Program-made: the position numbers and the translations under genes
NCBI GenBank assembly: GCA_937923405.1
Contig: CALDUY010000014.1
Span: 1 to 64,000 of the forward strand
Length of the DNA stretch: 64,000 bases
Source of the DNA: an uncultured Gemmataceae bacterium
GTDB lineage: Bacteria; Planctomycetota; Planctomycetia; Gemmatales; Gemmataceae
Direction: 5' to 3'
In this document: positions 54,339 through 62,699 of the stretch, piece after piece
Numbering within the stretch: position 1 is the first letter of the stretch
Layout of the letters: each line of letters starts with the position of its first letter
Notes under the pieces: model-generated
Databases searched by the model: none
Told to the model about the DNA's origin: nothing
The model's input: the letters and a program-made list of their open reading frames with translations, nothing else

Positions 54339-55720
54339 GACGAAAGTTCGTCCAGTGTCTCGCCGAGGCTGCGATCCAGCACTGCAAGCATCTCTTCTAG
54401 TTGCTCGGTGGTCACGATTAAGGGCGGACCAAAGGCCACCCAGTGCGGATCGAAGCGGCACAGCAACCCGTTGGCCAGGGCCCGTCGTCCGACGCGCACA
54501 CCGAAGGCCGTCTCCGTGGGGAAAGGTTCCTTCGTGGCCGGGTTGCGTACAAACTCGATGCCTTGCAACAGGCCCTTGCCGCGAATGTCGCCGATGACGC
54601 CGTACTTCTTGGCCAGCCGCTCGAAGCCGGCTCGCAGCACTTCGCCCTGTCGCCGCGCGTTGCTGCACAGGTCGCGTTCGAGAATTTCGCGCAGTACTTC
54701 GATACCGACGGCACACGACAGCGGATTGCCCTCGAAGGTGTGCCCTTCGACGAACCCGGGATTGGTGGCGATCGGTCCCCAGAAGACATCGGCGATCGAT
54801 TTTGTACAAATCATGGCTGACAACGGAGCATAGCCGCCCGACAGCCCCTTGGCGGTGCAAAGCACATCGGGAGTCACGCCGAAAGTCTCGGCGGCGAACA
54901 GCTGGCCCGTCCGCCCGATGCCAGTGATGATTTCATCGAAGATCAACAAAATATTATATCGATCGCAAATATCTCGCAAGAGCGGCAGATACTCCGGCGG
55001 CGGATCGATGATGCCGCCCGTGTGGCCGATCGGTTCGACCATGAGAGCCGCTACCGTGTCCGGATCTTCCATCTCGATTACCTGGCCAATCAGCGTGGCA
55101 CAGGTCATGTCGCAGCGGGGATATTCCTTGCCGAACGGACAGCGGTAACAGGTCGGCGGAAAGACGTGGACAAACCCGGGAGCCAGTGGTTCGTTCACCG
55201 TTTTGCGCGACTTCAGCCCCGAGGCGGACAACGCCCCTAGCGTCGACCCGTGCCAGGAGAGATAACGGCTGATGACCTTGTACTTGCCGGGATGGCCGGT
55301 CAGCCGATGATATTGTCGGGCCAACTTGATCGCCGCTTCCGTGACCTCGGCTCCGCCGCACTGGAACTTGACGGTCGAGAGATCACCCGGAGCCAACTCG
55401 GCCAGCAGATTGGCCAGTTGCACCGCGACCGGATTCGTGCCGTGCATCGGTGGGGAAAAGCACAGTCGCTCCAGCTGTCGCCGCAGCGCGTCGAGGATGC
55501 GACGGTTGTTGTGTCCGACCGAGACGACGTAGATGCCTGACAGCGCGTCGAGGTAGCGTTTGCCGGTCACGTCCCAGTAGAAGACCCCATCAGCCCGAGC
55601 CATGACCAGGGGCGACTTGCTCCACTCGGCCATCTGATCGCGAACAAAGATGTGGCGGAGGAACTGCTCCTCGGTCGTCTGAGCCTCACTAATGAGATCG
55701 GGCACCAAAGTTGCAGACAT
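54335..55720 (-). CDS. Class III PLP-dependent aminotransferase
   Basis: A 461-residue fold-type I aminotransferase. Visible: YWDVTGKRYLDALSGIYVVS, FQCGGAEVTEAAIKLARQYH, SRYLSWHGSTLGALSASG, the PLP-Asp region LLIFDEIITGIGRTGQLFA, and the PLP lysine in LCTAKGLSGGYAPLSAMI. Substrates of this class are omega-amino acids, diamines or amino-sugars. GAGGG lies 7 bases before the ATG. Coupled by overlap to an EamA exporter. Confidence 0.92.
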   Translation of the reverse strand: MSATLVPDLISEAQTTEEQFLRHIFVRDQMAEWSKSPLVMARADGVFYWDVTGKRYLDALSGIYVVSVGHNNRRILDALRRQLERLCFSPPMHGTNPVAVQLANLLAELAPGDLSTVKFQCGGAEVTEAAIKLARQYHRLTGHPGKYKVISRYLSWHGSTLGALSASGLKSRKTVNEPLAPGFVHVFPPTCYRCPFGKEYPRCDMTCATLIGQVIEMEDPDTVAALMVEPIGHTGGIIDPPPEYLPLLRDICDRYNILLIFDEIITGIGRTGQLFAAETFGVTPDVLCTAKGLSGGYAPLSAMICTKSIADVFWGPIATNPGFVEGHTFEGNPLSCAVGIEVLREILERDLCSNARRQGEVLRAGFERLAKKYGVIGDIRGKGLLQGIEFVRNPATKEPFPTETAFGVRVGRRALANGLLCRFDPHWVAFGPPLIVTTEQLEEMLAVLDRSLGETLDELSS

Positions 55721-55739
55721 AAAAGACCCTCAAACTGTT

Positions 55740-56534
55740 TTATAGACGAACCGCGTCGCCGCCTCGGGGGGCGAAGACAGGGCCGGTGAACCGTGTTTTG
55801 GCCTCGGCAATCAGGTCGGCGTGACGGCCCTGATACTCCGCGCCGATGTGGACCAGGGCCAGTTGCTTGGCACCAGCAGCCTGGGCGAACTCCCCGGCAT
55901 CCTGGGCCGAGCAGTGATACTTGGCCTGAGCGGCGCTCTCGGGAGGACCGCTGACCGCGTATCGTGCTTCATGCACCAACAGTTCCACGTCCCGAGCCAA
56001 GAGCAGGATATTGTCGCACCGCGCCGTATCCGCCGTGAAGCCGATGCTACGTCCCTGCTGTCGCTCGACGAACCGCGCGCCCAAGGTGTGGAATCGCGAC
56101 GAATGCACCATCGGGTAGGTGTGCAGCGTTATCGTGTTGGTCAGCTCCACTGCCGAGCCGCTCTCGTTCAACTCGATGGGCGTGAAGGCGGGAGTGGGCA
56201 GTTCGCCGTAACTATGCTCCCACAACAGACGCAGATGGCTCCAGGTGGACACGCTGGCCAGCACCACCGGCGGAGTCACGGTTCGGGCGCGGCTTTCGAT
56301 CGACCACCACAACAGAAACATCGGCCAACCCAGCGCGTGGTCGCCGTGACTGTGCGAGAAGAAAACGTGGGTGATGTCTCCGGGCGACTTGCCGACGGCG
56401 GCGAGCTGTTGCAGAATCGCCGGGCCACAGTCGAACAGCAGGCGAACGTCGCCGCTCTCGATCAGATAGGCCGAGTTGGTTTCCCCCGGCGCGGGCAGAG
56501 CGGCTCCAACGCCGAGGAACGTGACCGTGGTCAT
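55740..56534 (-). CDS. MBL-fold hydrolase (RNase Z-like)
   Basis: A 264-residue metallo-beta-lactamase-fold protein. N-terminal TVTFLGVGAALPAPGETNSA, metal site HVFFSHSHGDHALGWPMF, later SIGFTADTARCDN and LLVHEARYA, and the C-terminal QLALVHIGAEYQG His. It is of the RNase Z/arylsulfatase-like subgroup; the true substrate (tRNA 3' trailer, or a small ester) cannot be told. ATG 56534 overlaps the M20 stop (ATGA). Confidence 0.85.
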   Translation of the reverse strand: MTTVTFLGVGAALPAPGETNSAYLIESGDVRLLFDCGPAILQQLAAVGKSPGDITHVFFSHSHGDHALGWPMFLLWWSIESRARTVTPPVVLASVSTWSHLRLLWEHSYGELPTPAFTPIELNESGSAVELTNTITLHTYPMVHSSRFHTLGARFVERQQGRSIGFTADTARCDNILLLARDVELLVHEARYAVSGPPESAAQAKYHCSAQDAGEFAQAAGAKQLALVHIGAEYQGRHADLIAEAKTRFTGPVFAPRGGDAVRL

Positions 56535-57814
56535 GTGGCCTCGCTTTCCGCCGCCCCTCTGCCGCAATAGCGCACCGCGGTCAGGGCGTACAGCCAGGCC
56601 ACGCGAACCATGTCGTCGAGGTCCGCCCACTCGTCGATCGTGTGCTGCCCACCGGCCCGCGGTCCGTGCGTGATGGCCGGGATCGGCCCCAACCCGTAAA
56701 AACTGTTGCCGTCATCGACGAACGGTTTGGGACCAAGCGGTAACTCGCTGCCGCCCGTCCGACGCTGACACTCCTGAAACGTGGTCACAAGCGGATGGGT
56801 CAAATCTAGATAAAACGGATCGCGAATACAGTGAAACTCTACCGTCACGGTCGTACCCGTTTGCCGGGCCACTTCGTCGAGCAGGACGCGGAATTCGCGC
56901 TCGACCTCGTCGCGTTTCCCACCCGGCAGCCAGCGGCGCGTGCCTTCGAGCCAGCACTGTTGGGGATATTGGTTAAAAATCTCTCCCGAATGGATCTGAC
57001 CGATGAAGACGCTCTCCTGGCCAGCCTGCGGATCACAGCGCTCCGCCAGTCGAGCGTTCCACGCCATCAGCCGTTCGATCAACACGCCACCGGCAGCGAT
57101 AACGCTTGGCTCATCGAGCGGACGCATCACCTCGTGAATGGGCAGACCGGGTCGACTCAGAGTCACCTTCCACGTCGCCGAGCCGCGTCCGACGGTTGGT
57201 AGATAGTCTGTCAATGGCTCGGGGATCAGCACCGCTTCGCCAACGACGCCGTCGCGGATCAGCTGATCGAGCTGCTCGCCATAGCCCCAGGGAGCCTCGT
57301 GCAGATCGTGGGCCGTGAACAACACGCGCCCTGCGGGCAACGTGCCCGTCTGTCGCAACACGCGCACCGCCTCGATGGCACAGGCGGTGCCGCCCTTCAT
57401 GTCGCAGGCTCCGGAGCCGGTGAGACGCTTCCCCTGCACCGCTGGTGGCACGAACGGCAGATGCACGGTATCGACGTGGCAATTGAATTGTAGGGTCGGC
57501 CCAGGTCGTCCGGACGACAGCCAGGCCGCCACCGCTGGCGCGGACGGATGCCCCGCCACGTGGCGTTCGACCGTCAACCCCTCATCGGCGAGCATACCGG
57601 CCATCCGATCCAACACCGCGCCAGCCTCGCCTGTCCGAGAGGGGATCTCCACTAGTTGCACGGCAGTTTCGAGCAACCGTTCGCGGTTGACCGCGCGGCG
57701 AAGTGTTTCAGCAATCGCATCGAATGTATCCATGCAGGCATTGTACCAGCGGCTCGAGCAAGGGCGAGTCGGGCCCGCGTCTTGCTCCAGGAGCAGGGCC
57801 AACACCTGCCGCAT
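56531..57814 (-). CDS. M20-family peptidase/deacylase (ArgE/DapE-like)
   Basis: A 427-residue zinc hydrolase. Metal ligands: LQFNCHVDTVHLPFVP (His, Asp), TGSGACDMKGGTACAIEAV (bridging Asp), an HEAPWGYG segment where many relatives have EE, and the C-terminal HGPRAGGQHTIDEW. The start is decided by the sequence: AGGAGG stands 4 bases before ATG 57814, while the ATG at 57733 has none. That adds 27 residues (MRQVLALLLEQDAGPTR...) not shared with the usual family start. Precedes the MBL-fold gene with a 4-base overlap. Confidence 0.85.
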   Translation of the reverse strand: MRQVLALLLEQDAGPTRPCSSRWYNACMDTFDAIAETLRRAVNRERLLETAVQLVEIPSRTGEAGAVLDRMAGMLADEGLTVERHVAGHPSAPAVAAWLSSGRPGPTLQFNCHVDTVHLPFVPPAVQGKRLTGSGACDMKGGTACAIEAVRVLRQTGTLPAGRVLFTAHDLHEAPWGYGEQLDQLIRDGVVGEAVLIPEPLTDYLPTVGRGSATWKVTLSRPGLPIHEVMRPLDEPSVIAAGGVLIERLMAWNARLAERCDPQAGQESVFIGQIHSGEIFNQYPQQCWLEGTRRWLPGGKRDEVEREFRVLLDEVARQTGTTVTVEFHCIRDPFYLDLTHPLVTTFQECQRRTGGSELPLGPKPFVDDGNSFYGLGPIPAITHGPRAGGQHTIDEWADLDDMVRVAWLYALTAVRYCGRGAAESEAT

Positions 57815-57823
57815 TTTTCCTCC

Positions 57824-57839
57824 TTCAGAGAGCGTTTTT
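57824..57839 (+). repeat. 16-bp direct repeat, copy 1 (flanks the HNH gene)
   Basis: TTCAGAGAGCGTTTTT, identical to the copy at 58317-58332. It is immediately upstream of the M20 ribosome site on the minus strand, and a long T/A tract (57835-57850) follows. Confidence 0.6.
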
Positions 57840-57884
57840 TGTTTTTTTTTGAAATCAAGACGCAGCGGCGGGCTGGCGGCAGTC

Positions 57885-58187
57885 TCAGAGTTTGTCGCGT
57901 CGCGGACGGTTGCGCAGGCGTCGGGTCGGCGGCTGTTTGCGCACCCAGCGGATGTACTTCTGCAGTTCCGGAGCCTGACGCAGCTCTGCCAGAGTGGAGT
58001 AGTTGGCGGCCAACGTGGCATTCTCGTAAGTGCAATGGACCATCGAATGACACGGCGAGCAGAGAAGTTCGATGTCGTTCTGGTCGCCGCCCTTGGAACG
58101 GGGCAGGCAGTGATGCTTGGTCAGACTCTTACGCGGAAAAGCTCGGCCACACAGTCCACAGGGAATGGTTGGTTCGTCGTTGTTCAT
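57885..58187 (-). CDS. Small HNH endonuclease-like protein
   Basis: A 100-residue protein with a compact HNH/zinc-binding nuclease core: two CxxC knuckles (CGLC at ~9-12 and CSPC at ~40-43), between them the HHC/PRS segment KHHCLPRSKGGDQNDIELLC carrying the His-Asn-type residues, then VHCTYENATLA. The tail is basic (PPTRRLRNRPRRDK). HNH genes of this size include restriction and homing nucleases and free-standing DNases. Start ATG 58187 has GGAG upstream. It is bracketed by 16-bp direct repeats. Confidence 0.82.
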   Translation of the reverse strand: MNNDEPTIPCGLCGRAFPRKSLTKHHCLPRSKGGDQNDIELLCSPCHSMVHCTYENATLAANYSTLAELRQAPELQKYIRWVRKQPPTRRLRNRPRRDKL

Positions 58188-58316
58188 TTCGGGCGCTCCG
58201 GCGAAAGGGCAATTGTTTGATTCTACCAAGGCCACGCTCGACCACAACCCGCCAGACAAGCCACAAGAACCGGTCTGGTCCCTTGGGCCACCCAGACACA
58301 TGGCTCAAGAAGCGCG

Positions 58317-58332
58317 TTCAGAGAGCGTTTTT
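58317..58332 (+). repeat. 16-bp direct repeat, copy 2
   Basis: TTCAGAGAGCGTTTTT, identical to 57824-57839. It lies between the HNH gene and the cupin stop, so the two copies bracket the HNH gene (~477 bases between them). Confidence 0.6.
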
Positions 58333-58367
58333 CTCCGGATTTGGAGTTCCTTGAAGAGGTTCGGCAC

Positions 58368-58838
58368 TCATTCCAAGATCTCGACATCGTACTTGGCGCA
58401 GAGCGCCTTGATGGCCGCGTGGTCGCTGTAGTCTATTCCGTCAGAATCGAGAAAGTAGTTAGCGAACCGCCCAGGAATGACTGTCAGCAGCAGCCGTCCC
58501 TCGGTTGAACCGATGTTGCGGAAGGTATGCGGAATGTCCCGCGGACCTACGACCATGGCCCCTGCCGGGGCCGATACCTTCTGCCCGCCGATGGTGATCT
58601 CGAACTGCCCTTGCAAGACGTAGAAGATCTCCGTCTCGTGACGATGCACATGCAGCGGCGGCCCGTGGCCAGCGGGAATCTGCTGCTCCAGAATAGCGTA
58701 GGCTCCTCCGGTTTGTTGCGGAAGCACCTTGAACGTGCTGCGGTTGGCCAGGACCGCGACTACCTTGCCCTCACCGGGTTGGCGAATGATTGGCTCAGTC
58801 GTTTCCGTCTCGGGAAGAAAAGGCTTATCTTCTGCCAT
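58368..58838 (-). CDS. Cupin-domain protein
   Basis: A 156-residue single cupin. Metal site PLHVHRHETEIFYVLQGQFE (two His and a Glu), second motif GPRDIPHTFRNIGSTEGRLL. The N-terminal ~35 residues are acidic (MAEDKPFLPETETTEPIIRQ). Cupins of this form are found as small dioxygenase or sugar-binding proteins; the substrate is unknown. AGAGGAG lies 4 bases before the ATG. Confidence 0.9.
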   Translation of the reverse strand: MAEDKPFLPETETTEPIIRQPGEGKVVAVLANRSTFKVLPQQTGGAYAILEQQIPAGHGPPLHVHRHETEIFYVLQGQFEITIGGQKVSAPAGAMVVGPRDIPHTFRNIGSTEGRLLLTVIPGRFANYFLDSDGIDYSDHAAIKALCAKYDVEILE

Positions 58839-58961
58839 CGTCTCCTCTACTTCCCTCGTCGAATTAGTGGTTCTTATTTGCGCCGCTTATCCTAATCGCT
58901 CTACGATTGCTGGGCAACTGTCTAGCGATCTATTTTCGGTACTCTTTTGCGGCAGCGAGTG

Positions 58962-59522
58962 TCAGGCGTGGTCGCCTTTGTTGCCCTGAAAGCCCTTGCG
59001 GCGATGGGCGCTGTAGCCCAGCAGAGCTGCCTCGATCACCGGCAGCGCGGCCGCGGTTGGTTCCAGTTCGTCGACTTCAACCGCCTTGCCTTCCAGCTGC
59101 TTGTAGTCCTGAAAGAAGCGGCGCAGCATGTTCAGTCGGTGTGGCGGCAGTTCGTTAGCTTCGCGGAAGCCGTTGTACTCCGGGTCATGCGTGGCCACGG
59201 CGAGAATCTTGTGATCCTTCTTCCCCGAGTCGATCATCGTCATCAAGCCGATGGCCCGGGCATGGACCAGAGTCAACGGTGCGACCGCTTCCTGACACAA
59301 CACCAACACGTCGAGTGGATCGTTATCTTCGGCCAATGTCTGCGGAATGAAGCCATAGTTGGCCGGATAGTACACCGCTGAGTATAGGATGCGATCCAAC
59401 TTGAGCATGCCGGTTTCTTTGTCCAACTCATACTTGACGCTGGATCCCATGGGAATTTCAATCACGGCGGTGAACTCGGAGGGAAGGCCGGCTCCCGGCG
59501 TCACATCGTGCCATGCATGCAT
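58962..59522 (-). CDS. ppa: Inorganic pyrophosphatase
   Basis: Hydrolyses PPi to phosphate, pulling synthesis reactions forward. 186 residues, family I: FTAVIEIPMGSSVKYELDK, the catalytic EDNDPLDVLVL, IDSGKKDHKILAVATHDPEY, ending with HRRKGFQGNKGDHA. AGGA lies 9 bases before the ATG. It begins 21 bases after the glycosyltransferase stop, so it may be the last gene of that operon. Confidence 0.94.
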   Translation of the reverse strand: MHAWHDVTPGAGLPSEFTAVIEIPMGSSVKYELDKETGMLKLDRILYSAVYYPANYGFIPQTLAEDNDPLDVLVLCQEAVAPLTLVHARAIGLMTMIDSGKKDHKILAVATHDPEYNGFREANELPPHRLNMLRRFFQDYKQLEGKAVEVDELEPTAAALPVIEAALLGYSAHRRKGFQGNKGDHA

Positions 59523-59543
59523 GTTAGTTATTCCTGGAGGAAC

Positions 59544-60533
59544 TCACGCGGCCTGACGACGTTCCTCGTCGAGATTCAGTTTGGCTCGCACGTTGTAGGC
59601 GCTCTTGCCCTGACTCTCAAAATAGGTTCGCGCCAGCAACTCGCCCAGCAGCCCCATCGAAATAAACTGCACTCCCATCATCTCTAGCATCACGCCCAGA
59701 TCAAACAGCGGATTGCCAGTGACAAAGACGCGATTGGCCGAACCATACTTCATCCACAACGTCACTATGAAACAGACCACGCCCATCGCCATACAGATCA
59801 GTCCCGGCAGTCCCAAGGCGTGCATCGGTCGCGTGACGTAGCTATGCAAAAATTTGACCGTAATGAGATCGAGCAACACTCGAATGGAGCGCGACAAGGT
59901 GTACTTGGTCTGCCCAGCCACGCGCGGATGATGTCGCACGTCCACTTGGACGATGTTAGCTCCGTGCATCTTGGCCAGCACGGGAACGAAGCGGTGCATC
60001 TCGCCGTACAGCGGCAGAGCCTCGGCCAGGTCGCGCCGCATGGCCCGCAGTGTACAGCCCATGTCCTTGATGGTCACTCCGGTCACTTTGCGGATTAACC
60101 AGTTGCCCAGCAGGCTGGGAATCTTGCGGATGAACAGTTTGTCCTGCCGCTTCTTGCGCAAGCCGAAGACCGCGTCGTGCCCTTCGTTGAGCTTGGCCAA
60201 CAGCATCGGAATGTCCGCGGGATCGTTTTGCAAGTCGCCGTCCATCGTCACGATCACGTCGCCGGACGACCAGTCGATGCCGGCCCGCAGAGCGGGAGTC
60301 TGGCCGTAGTTGCGCGTCAGAGCGATCACCTTGACCCGTGGATCGCGAGCGGCCAGTTCCTTCTCGATGGCAAACGAACCGTCGGTCGAACCATCATCGA
60401 CGAGGATGATCTCATAGTCATGCAGTTGCCGACCCATCAGCGGATCGAGGGCTTGACAGAGCCGCTGATGAAGCGGTCGCAGGTTGTCCTTCTCGTCCTT
60501 GATCGGAATCACCACCGACAGCGATTGCGTCAT
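59544..60533 (-). CDS. Polyprenyl-phosphate glycosyltransferase, GT2 (ArnC/GtrB-like)
   Basis: A 329-residue membrane enzyme that would move a sugar from a nucleotide donor to polyprenyl phosphate. N-terminal GT2 domain: LSVVIPIKDEKDNLRPLHQR, IILVDDGSTDGSFAIEKELA, VIVTMDGDLQNDP (DxD-like D-G-D), ALPLYGEMHRFVPVLAKMHG. Two C-terminal membrane helices (LGLPGLICMAMGVVCFIVTL; LMEMMGVQFISMGLLGEL-like). Start ATG 60533 lies 116 bases inside the end of the upstream flippase-like gene. Confidence 0.9.
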   Translation of the reverse strand: MTQSLSVVIPIKDEKDNLRPLHQRLCQALDPLMGRQLHDYEIILVDDGSTDGSFAIEKELAARDPRVKVIALTRNYGQTPALRAGIDWSSGDVIVTMDGDLQNDPADIPMLLAKLNEGHDAVFGLRKKRQDKLFIRKIPSLLGNWLIRKVTGVTIKDMGCTLRAMRRDLAEALPLYGEMHRFVPVLAKMHGANIVQVDVRHHPRVAGQTKYTLSRSIRVLLDLITVKFLHSYVTRPMHALGLPGLICMAMGVVCFIVTLWMKYGSANRVFVTGNPLFDLGVMLEMMGVQFISMGLLGELLARTYFESQGKSAYNVRAKLNLDEERRQAA

Positions 60534-61458
60534 CGTCCGGCACTCCCTTACCCTGAGAGAATCGAGGAAATGGTCCCACCAGATACACCACCGCGCCAAG
60601 CAGACTGGCGGCGACGTTGACCGCGAAGCCGAGCAGCGACAAGGTGACGGCCCAATCCAGGGCCACCCCTACTGGAGCTAGCAACACCACCATGCCCGCT
60701 TCACGCAGTCCCATGCCGTTGACGCTGATTGGGATCATGGTCAACAGCGATACCAACGGCACGACCACCGCCAGATAATTAAAAGATACGTTAAGTCCTA
60801 ATCCTTGAGAGATGAGCCAGGTTTGCGTCACGCTGGCCAACTGTACCAGCAACGACAGCGCTGCCGAGACCGCCAGCAGTCCCGGCATCCGCAAGTAGAG
60901 ACGCACCACCTCGACGAGGCGGGTCAGCTTCTTGCCGACTAACGGCAAGAGCGGCAGTAGGTGCAACAGTGGCAACGCACAGACACCGATCGCCAACGCC
61001 ACGGCGATGCCGAGTAAGATGCCTTGCATCCAGCGCGGCAGCTCGCCGGGGACAAAGCACGCCGCCACGCACGCCAAGAGCATCAGCACCACCAAGCCGC
61101 TGCCGCGTTCGGCGATGACGGTGAAAAAGGCCGCCCCGCGCCGCTTGGTCGGCGCGCCCAGATACCAGGCCCGCACCACATCGCCGCCCACCGCCGTTGG
61201 CAATACCAAGTTGAAGAACATGCCGATGAAATACAGCGCGACGTAGCGGGGATAGGTCAGGTCGAAACCCAACGGACGAGCCAGCAATTGCCAGCGCAGA
61301 CTCGACACCAGTTGCAACAAGAAATACACCCCCAGCGCCGCCCACCAATAGCGCACCTCCAGAGCGGCAAAAGCCTCACGCAGGCTATCCCAGTTGAGCC
61401 GCGAGGCCACTACCGCTACTAGAGCCAGACTCCCGAAGACGCGCAGATAGGTTTTCAC
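60418..61458 (-). CDS. LPG-synthase-like integral membrane protein (putative lipid flippase)
   Basis: About 346 residues with eight to nine hydrophobic helices. The pattern RWQLLARPLGFDLTYPRYVA and LVLPTAVGGDVVRAWYLGAP followed by TVIAERGSGLVVLMLLACVA is the LPG_synthase_TM (AglD/UPF0104) family, many of which are lipid flippase-like proteins next to GT2 enzymes. The C-terminal ~50 residues are Ser/Ala-rich and overlap the GT2 gene by 116 bases, an unusual length. Start is a GTG (61458) overlapping the phosphatase stop (GTGA). Confidence 0.82.
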   Translation of the reverse strand: MKTYLRVFGSLALVAVVASRLNWDSLREAFAALEVRYWWAALGVYFLLQLVSSLRWQLLARPLGFDLTYPRYVALYFIGMFFNLVLPTAVGGDVVRAWYLGAPTKRRGAAFFTVIAERGSGLVVLMLLACVAACFVPGELPRWMQGILLGIAVALAIGVCALPLLHLLPLLPLVGKKLTRLVEVVRLYLRMPGLLAVSAALSLLVQLASVTQTWLISQGLGLNVSFNYLAVVVPLVSLLTMIPISVNGMGLREAGMVVLLAPVGVALDWAVTLSLLGFAVNVAASLLGAVVYLVGPFPRFSQGKGVPDDDAIAVGGDSDQGREGQPATASSAALSSPRSADGSATA

Positions 61459-62468
61459 GACACCTCCAACTCGATGACGCCCATCTCGTTGCCCAGCTGC
61501 GAAAAGAAGCCGTGCTGCTCGTTGGCCAAGTCCAGACGTAGTTCGTATCGGCCCGGCGGCAAGGCCGGCAGCGGCACAAGCAGATCGATCGACTCCCCAG
61601 GTGCGACACGAGCATAGAACAAGCCGGCCCGATCCATGTGGAGAACTTTCTGATGTTGATCCAACACCGACCACCACAGATGCACGCCGGCATTGTTACC
61701 CGGCTGAAACTGCCAGGTCGCCAACGATCGATTGACACAACGTGCAGTGAGCAAGCGAGCCTTGCCTGCCTCGACACGCAGTCGCGGTTCGCTGCCGCAC
61801 TCTACCAGCGTGATCGTGGCGTGACTCTCTTCGCCTTGATAGTAATTTATCACCCAGTGGCGAAACAGAGCCGACGAGTGCGCCAGCTCGTGTTCCTCCA
61901 GCCACTGCTGGTACAGCTCAAAAAAGCGATCGATGTAGGCGGTTTTGCCGAACGCCAGATGCCCGCGACTGAAGTCCAGCTGCCGCAGGGCCTCGGCCAG
62001 CGAACAGTCGGTGCGAAGTAACAGGACCATCGCCGCGGCCAATCCGGTGCGATCAGCCCCCTGATGACAGTGAAAAAGGATCGGATAACTCGCTCGTTCG
62101 ATCACCTCGACCAGTTGCCGCACTCCCACTGTCGAGGGCAACCGGGTCGCCGACAGCGAAATGTCCTCTTGTGCCACGCCCAGCCGACTAGTCACTCGCG
62201 CTTCGTCGAGATACCACGGAGCCGTCGGGCAACAGCCGCGCAAATTCACCACCGTGCGAATACCCCGCTCACGCACGAAGCGTTCGAGGCGTGGCCCGCT
62301 CGGTTGAGCGCAACGGTAGACCTCGCCAGGCAGCACGGTACGGAAGTTCCCCCACGCCAGCACATAGACGACATGCACCAGTACAGCCAGCAGCAGCCCC
62401 GTCACCACGCCGCGAACGAGATACTCCAGCAGAGAACGCGAACGTCTCGGTGGAACGACAACAGCCAT
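61455..62468 (-). CDS. Membrane-anchored dual-specificity/tyrosine phosphatase with a beta-sandwich tail
   Basis: A 337-residue protein. A single N-terminal membrane helix (~residues 14-37). A DSP/PTP domain with the catalytic HCHQGADRTGLAAAM (C-x5-R) at ~residues 135-150 and general acid region NLRGCCPTAPWYLDEARV. About 110 C-terminal residues are beta-rich (LWWSVLDQHQKVLHMDRAGL, LVPLPALPPGRYELRLDLAN), resembling the Wzt/lipopolysaccharide-transport C-domain. First gene of the GT2/ppa cassette. ATG 62468 has AGAGG upstream; TTG 62489 is the longer alternative. Confidence 0.82.
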   Translation of the reverse strand: MAVVVPPRRSRSLLEYLVRGVVTGLLLAVLVHVVYVLAWGNFRTVLPGEVYRCAQPSGPRLERFVRERGIRTVVNLRGCCPTAPWYLDEARVTSRLGVAQEDISLSATRLPSTVGVRQLVEVIERASYPILFHCHQGADRTGLAAAMVLLLRTDCSLAEALRQLDFSRGHLAFGKTAYIDRFFELYQQWLEEHELAHSSALFRHWVINYYQGEESHATITLVECGSEPRLRVEAGKARLLTARCVNRSLATWQFQPGNNAGVHLWWSVLDQHQKVLHMDRAGLFYARVAPGESIDLLVPLPALPPGRYELRLDLANEQHGFFSQLGNEMGVIELEVS

Positions 62469-62699
62469 GCGATCAGCCTCTGTGCGCAACGGTTAGTTCG
62501 GGGCGAAACCGGGCACATCTTGCCAGAAGCCCGCGACGCAAACCAGAGCGATTGGACCGAGGGCACCAGCCGATGGCCAACGAGTCGGCAAGGCAGGCAA
62601 GCCGGAGAAATCGAAGAAGGGCTGATCAGAAGCCATCTTTGCCCTCGTTCACCAGCTCATACAATCCGTTGCAACCGCATTTGTTTCGAGGGACTCTCC

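Noticed and set aside
54339..54860. N-terminal extension of the EamA transporter frame
   Set aside because: Lies inside the aminotransferase gene; the transporter starts at the ATGA overlap at 54338.
57835..57850. Poly-T tract as an intrinsic terminator
   Set aside because: No GC-rich stem precedes it in either direction.
62064..62699. N-terminal extension of the sialidase frame
   Set aside because: Antisense to the phosphatase gene, with unlike composition; GAGGG before ATG 62700 decides the start.
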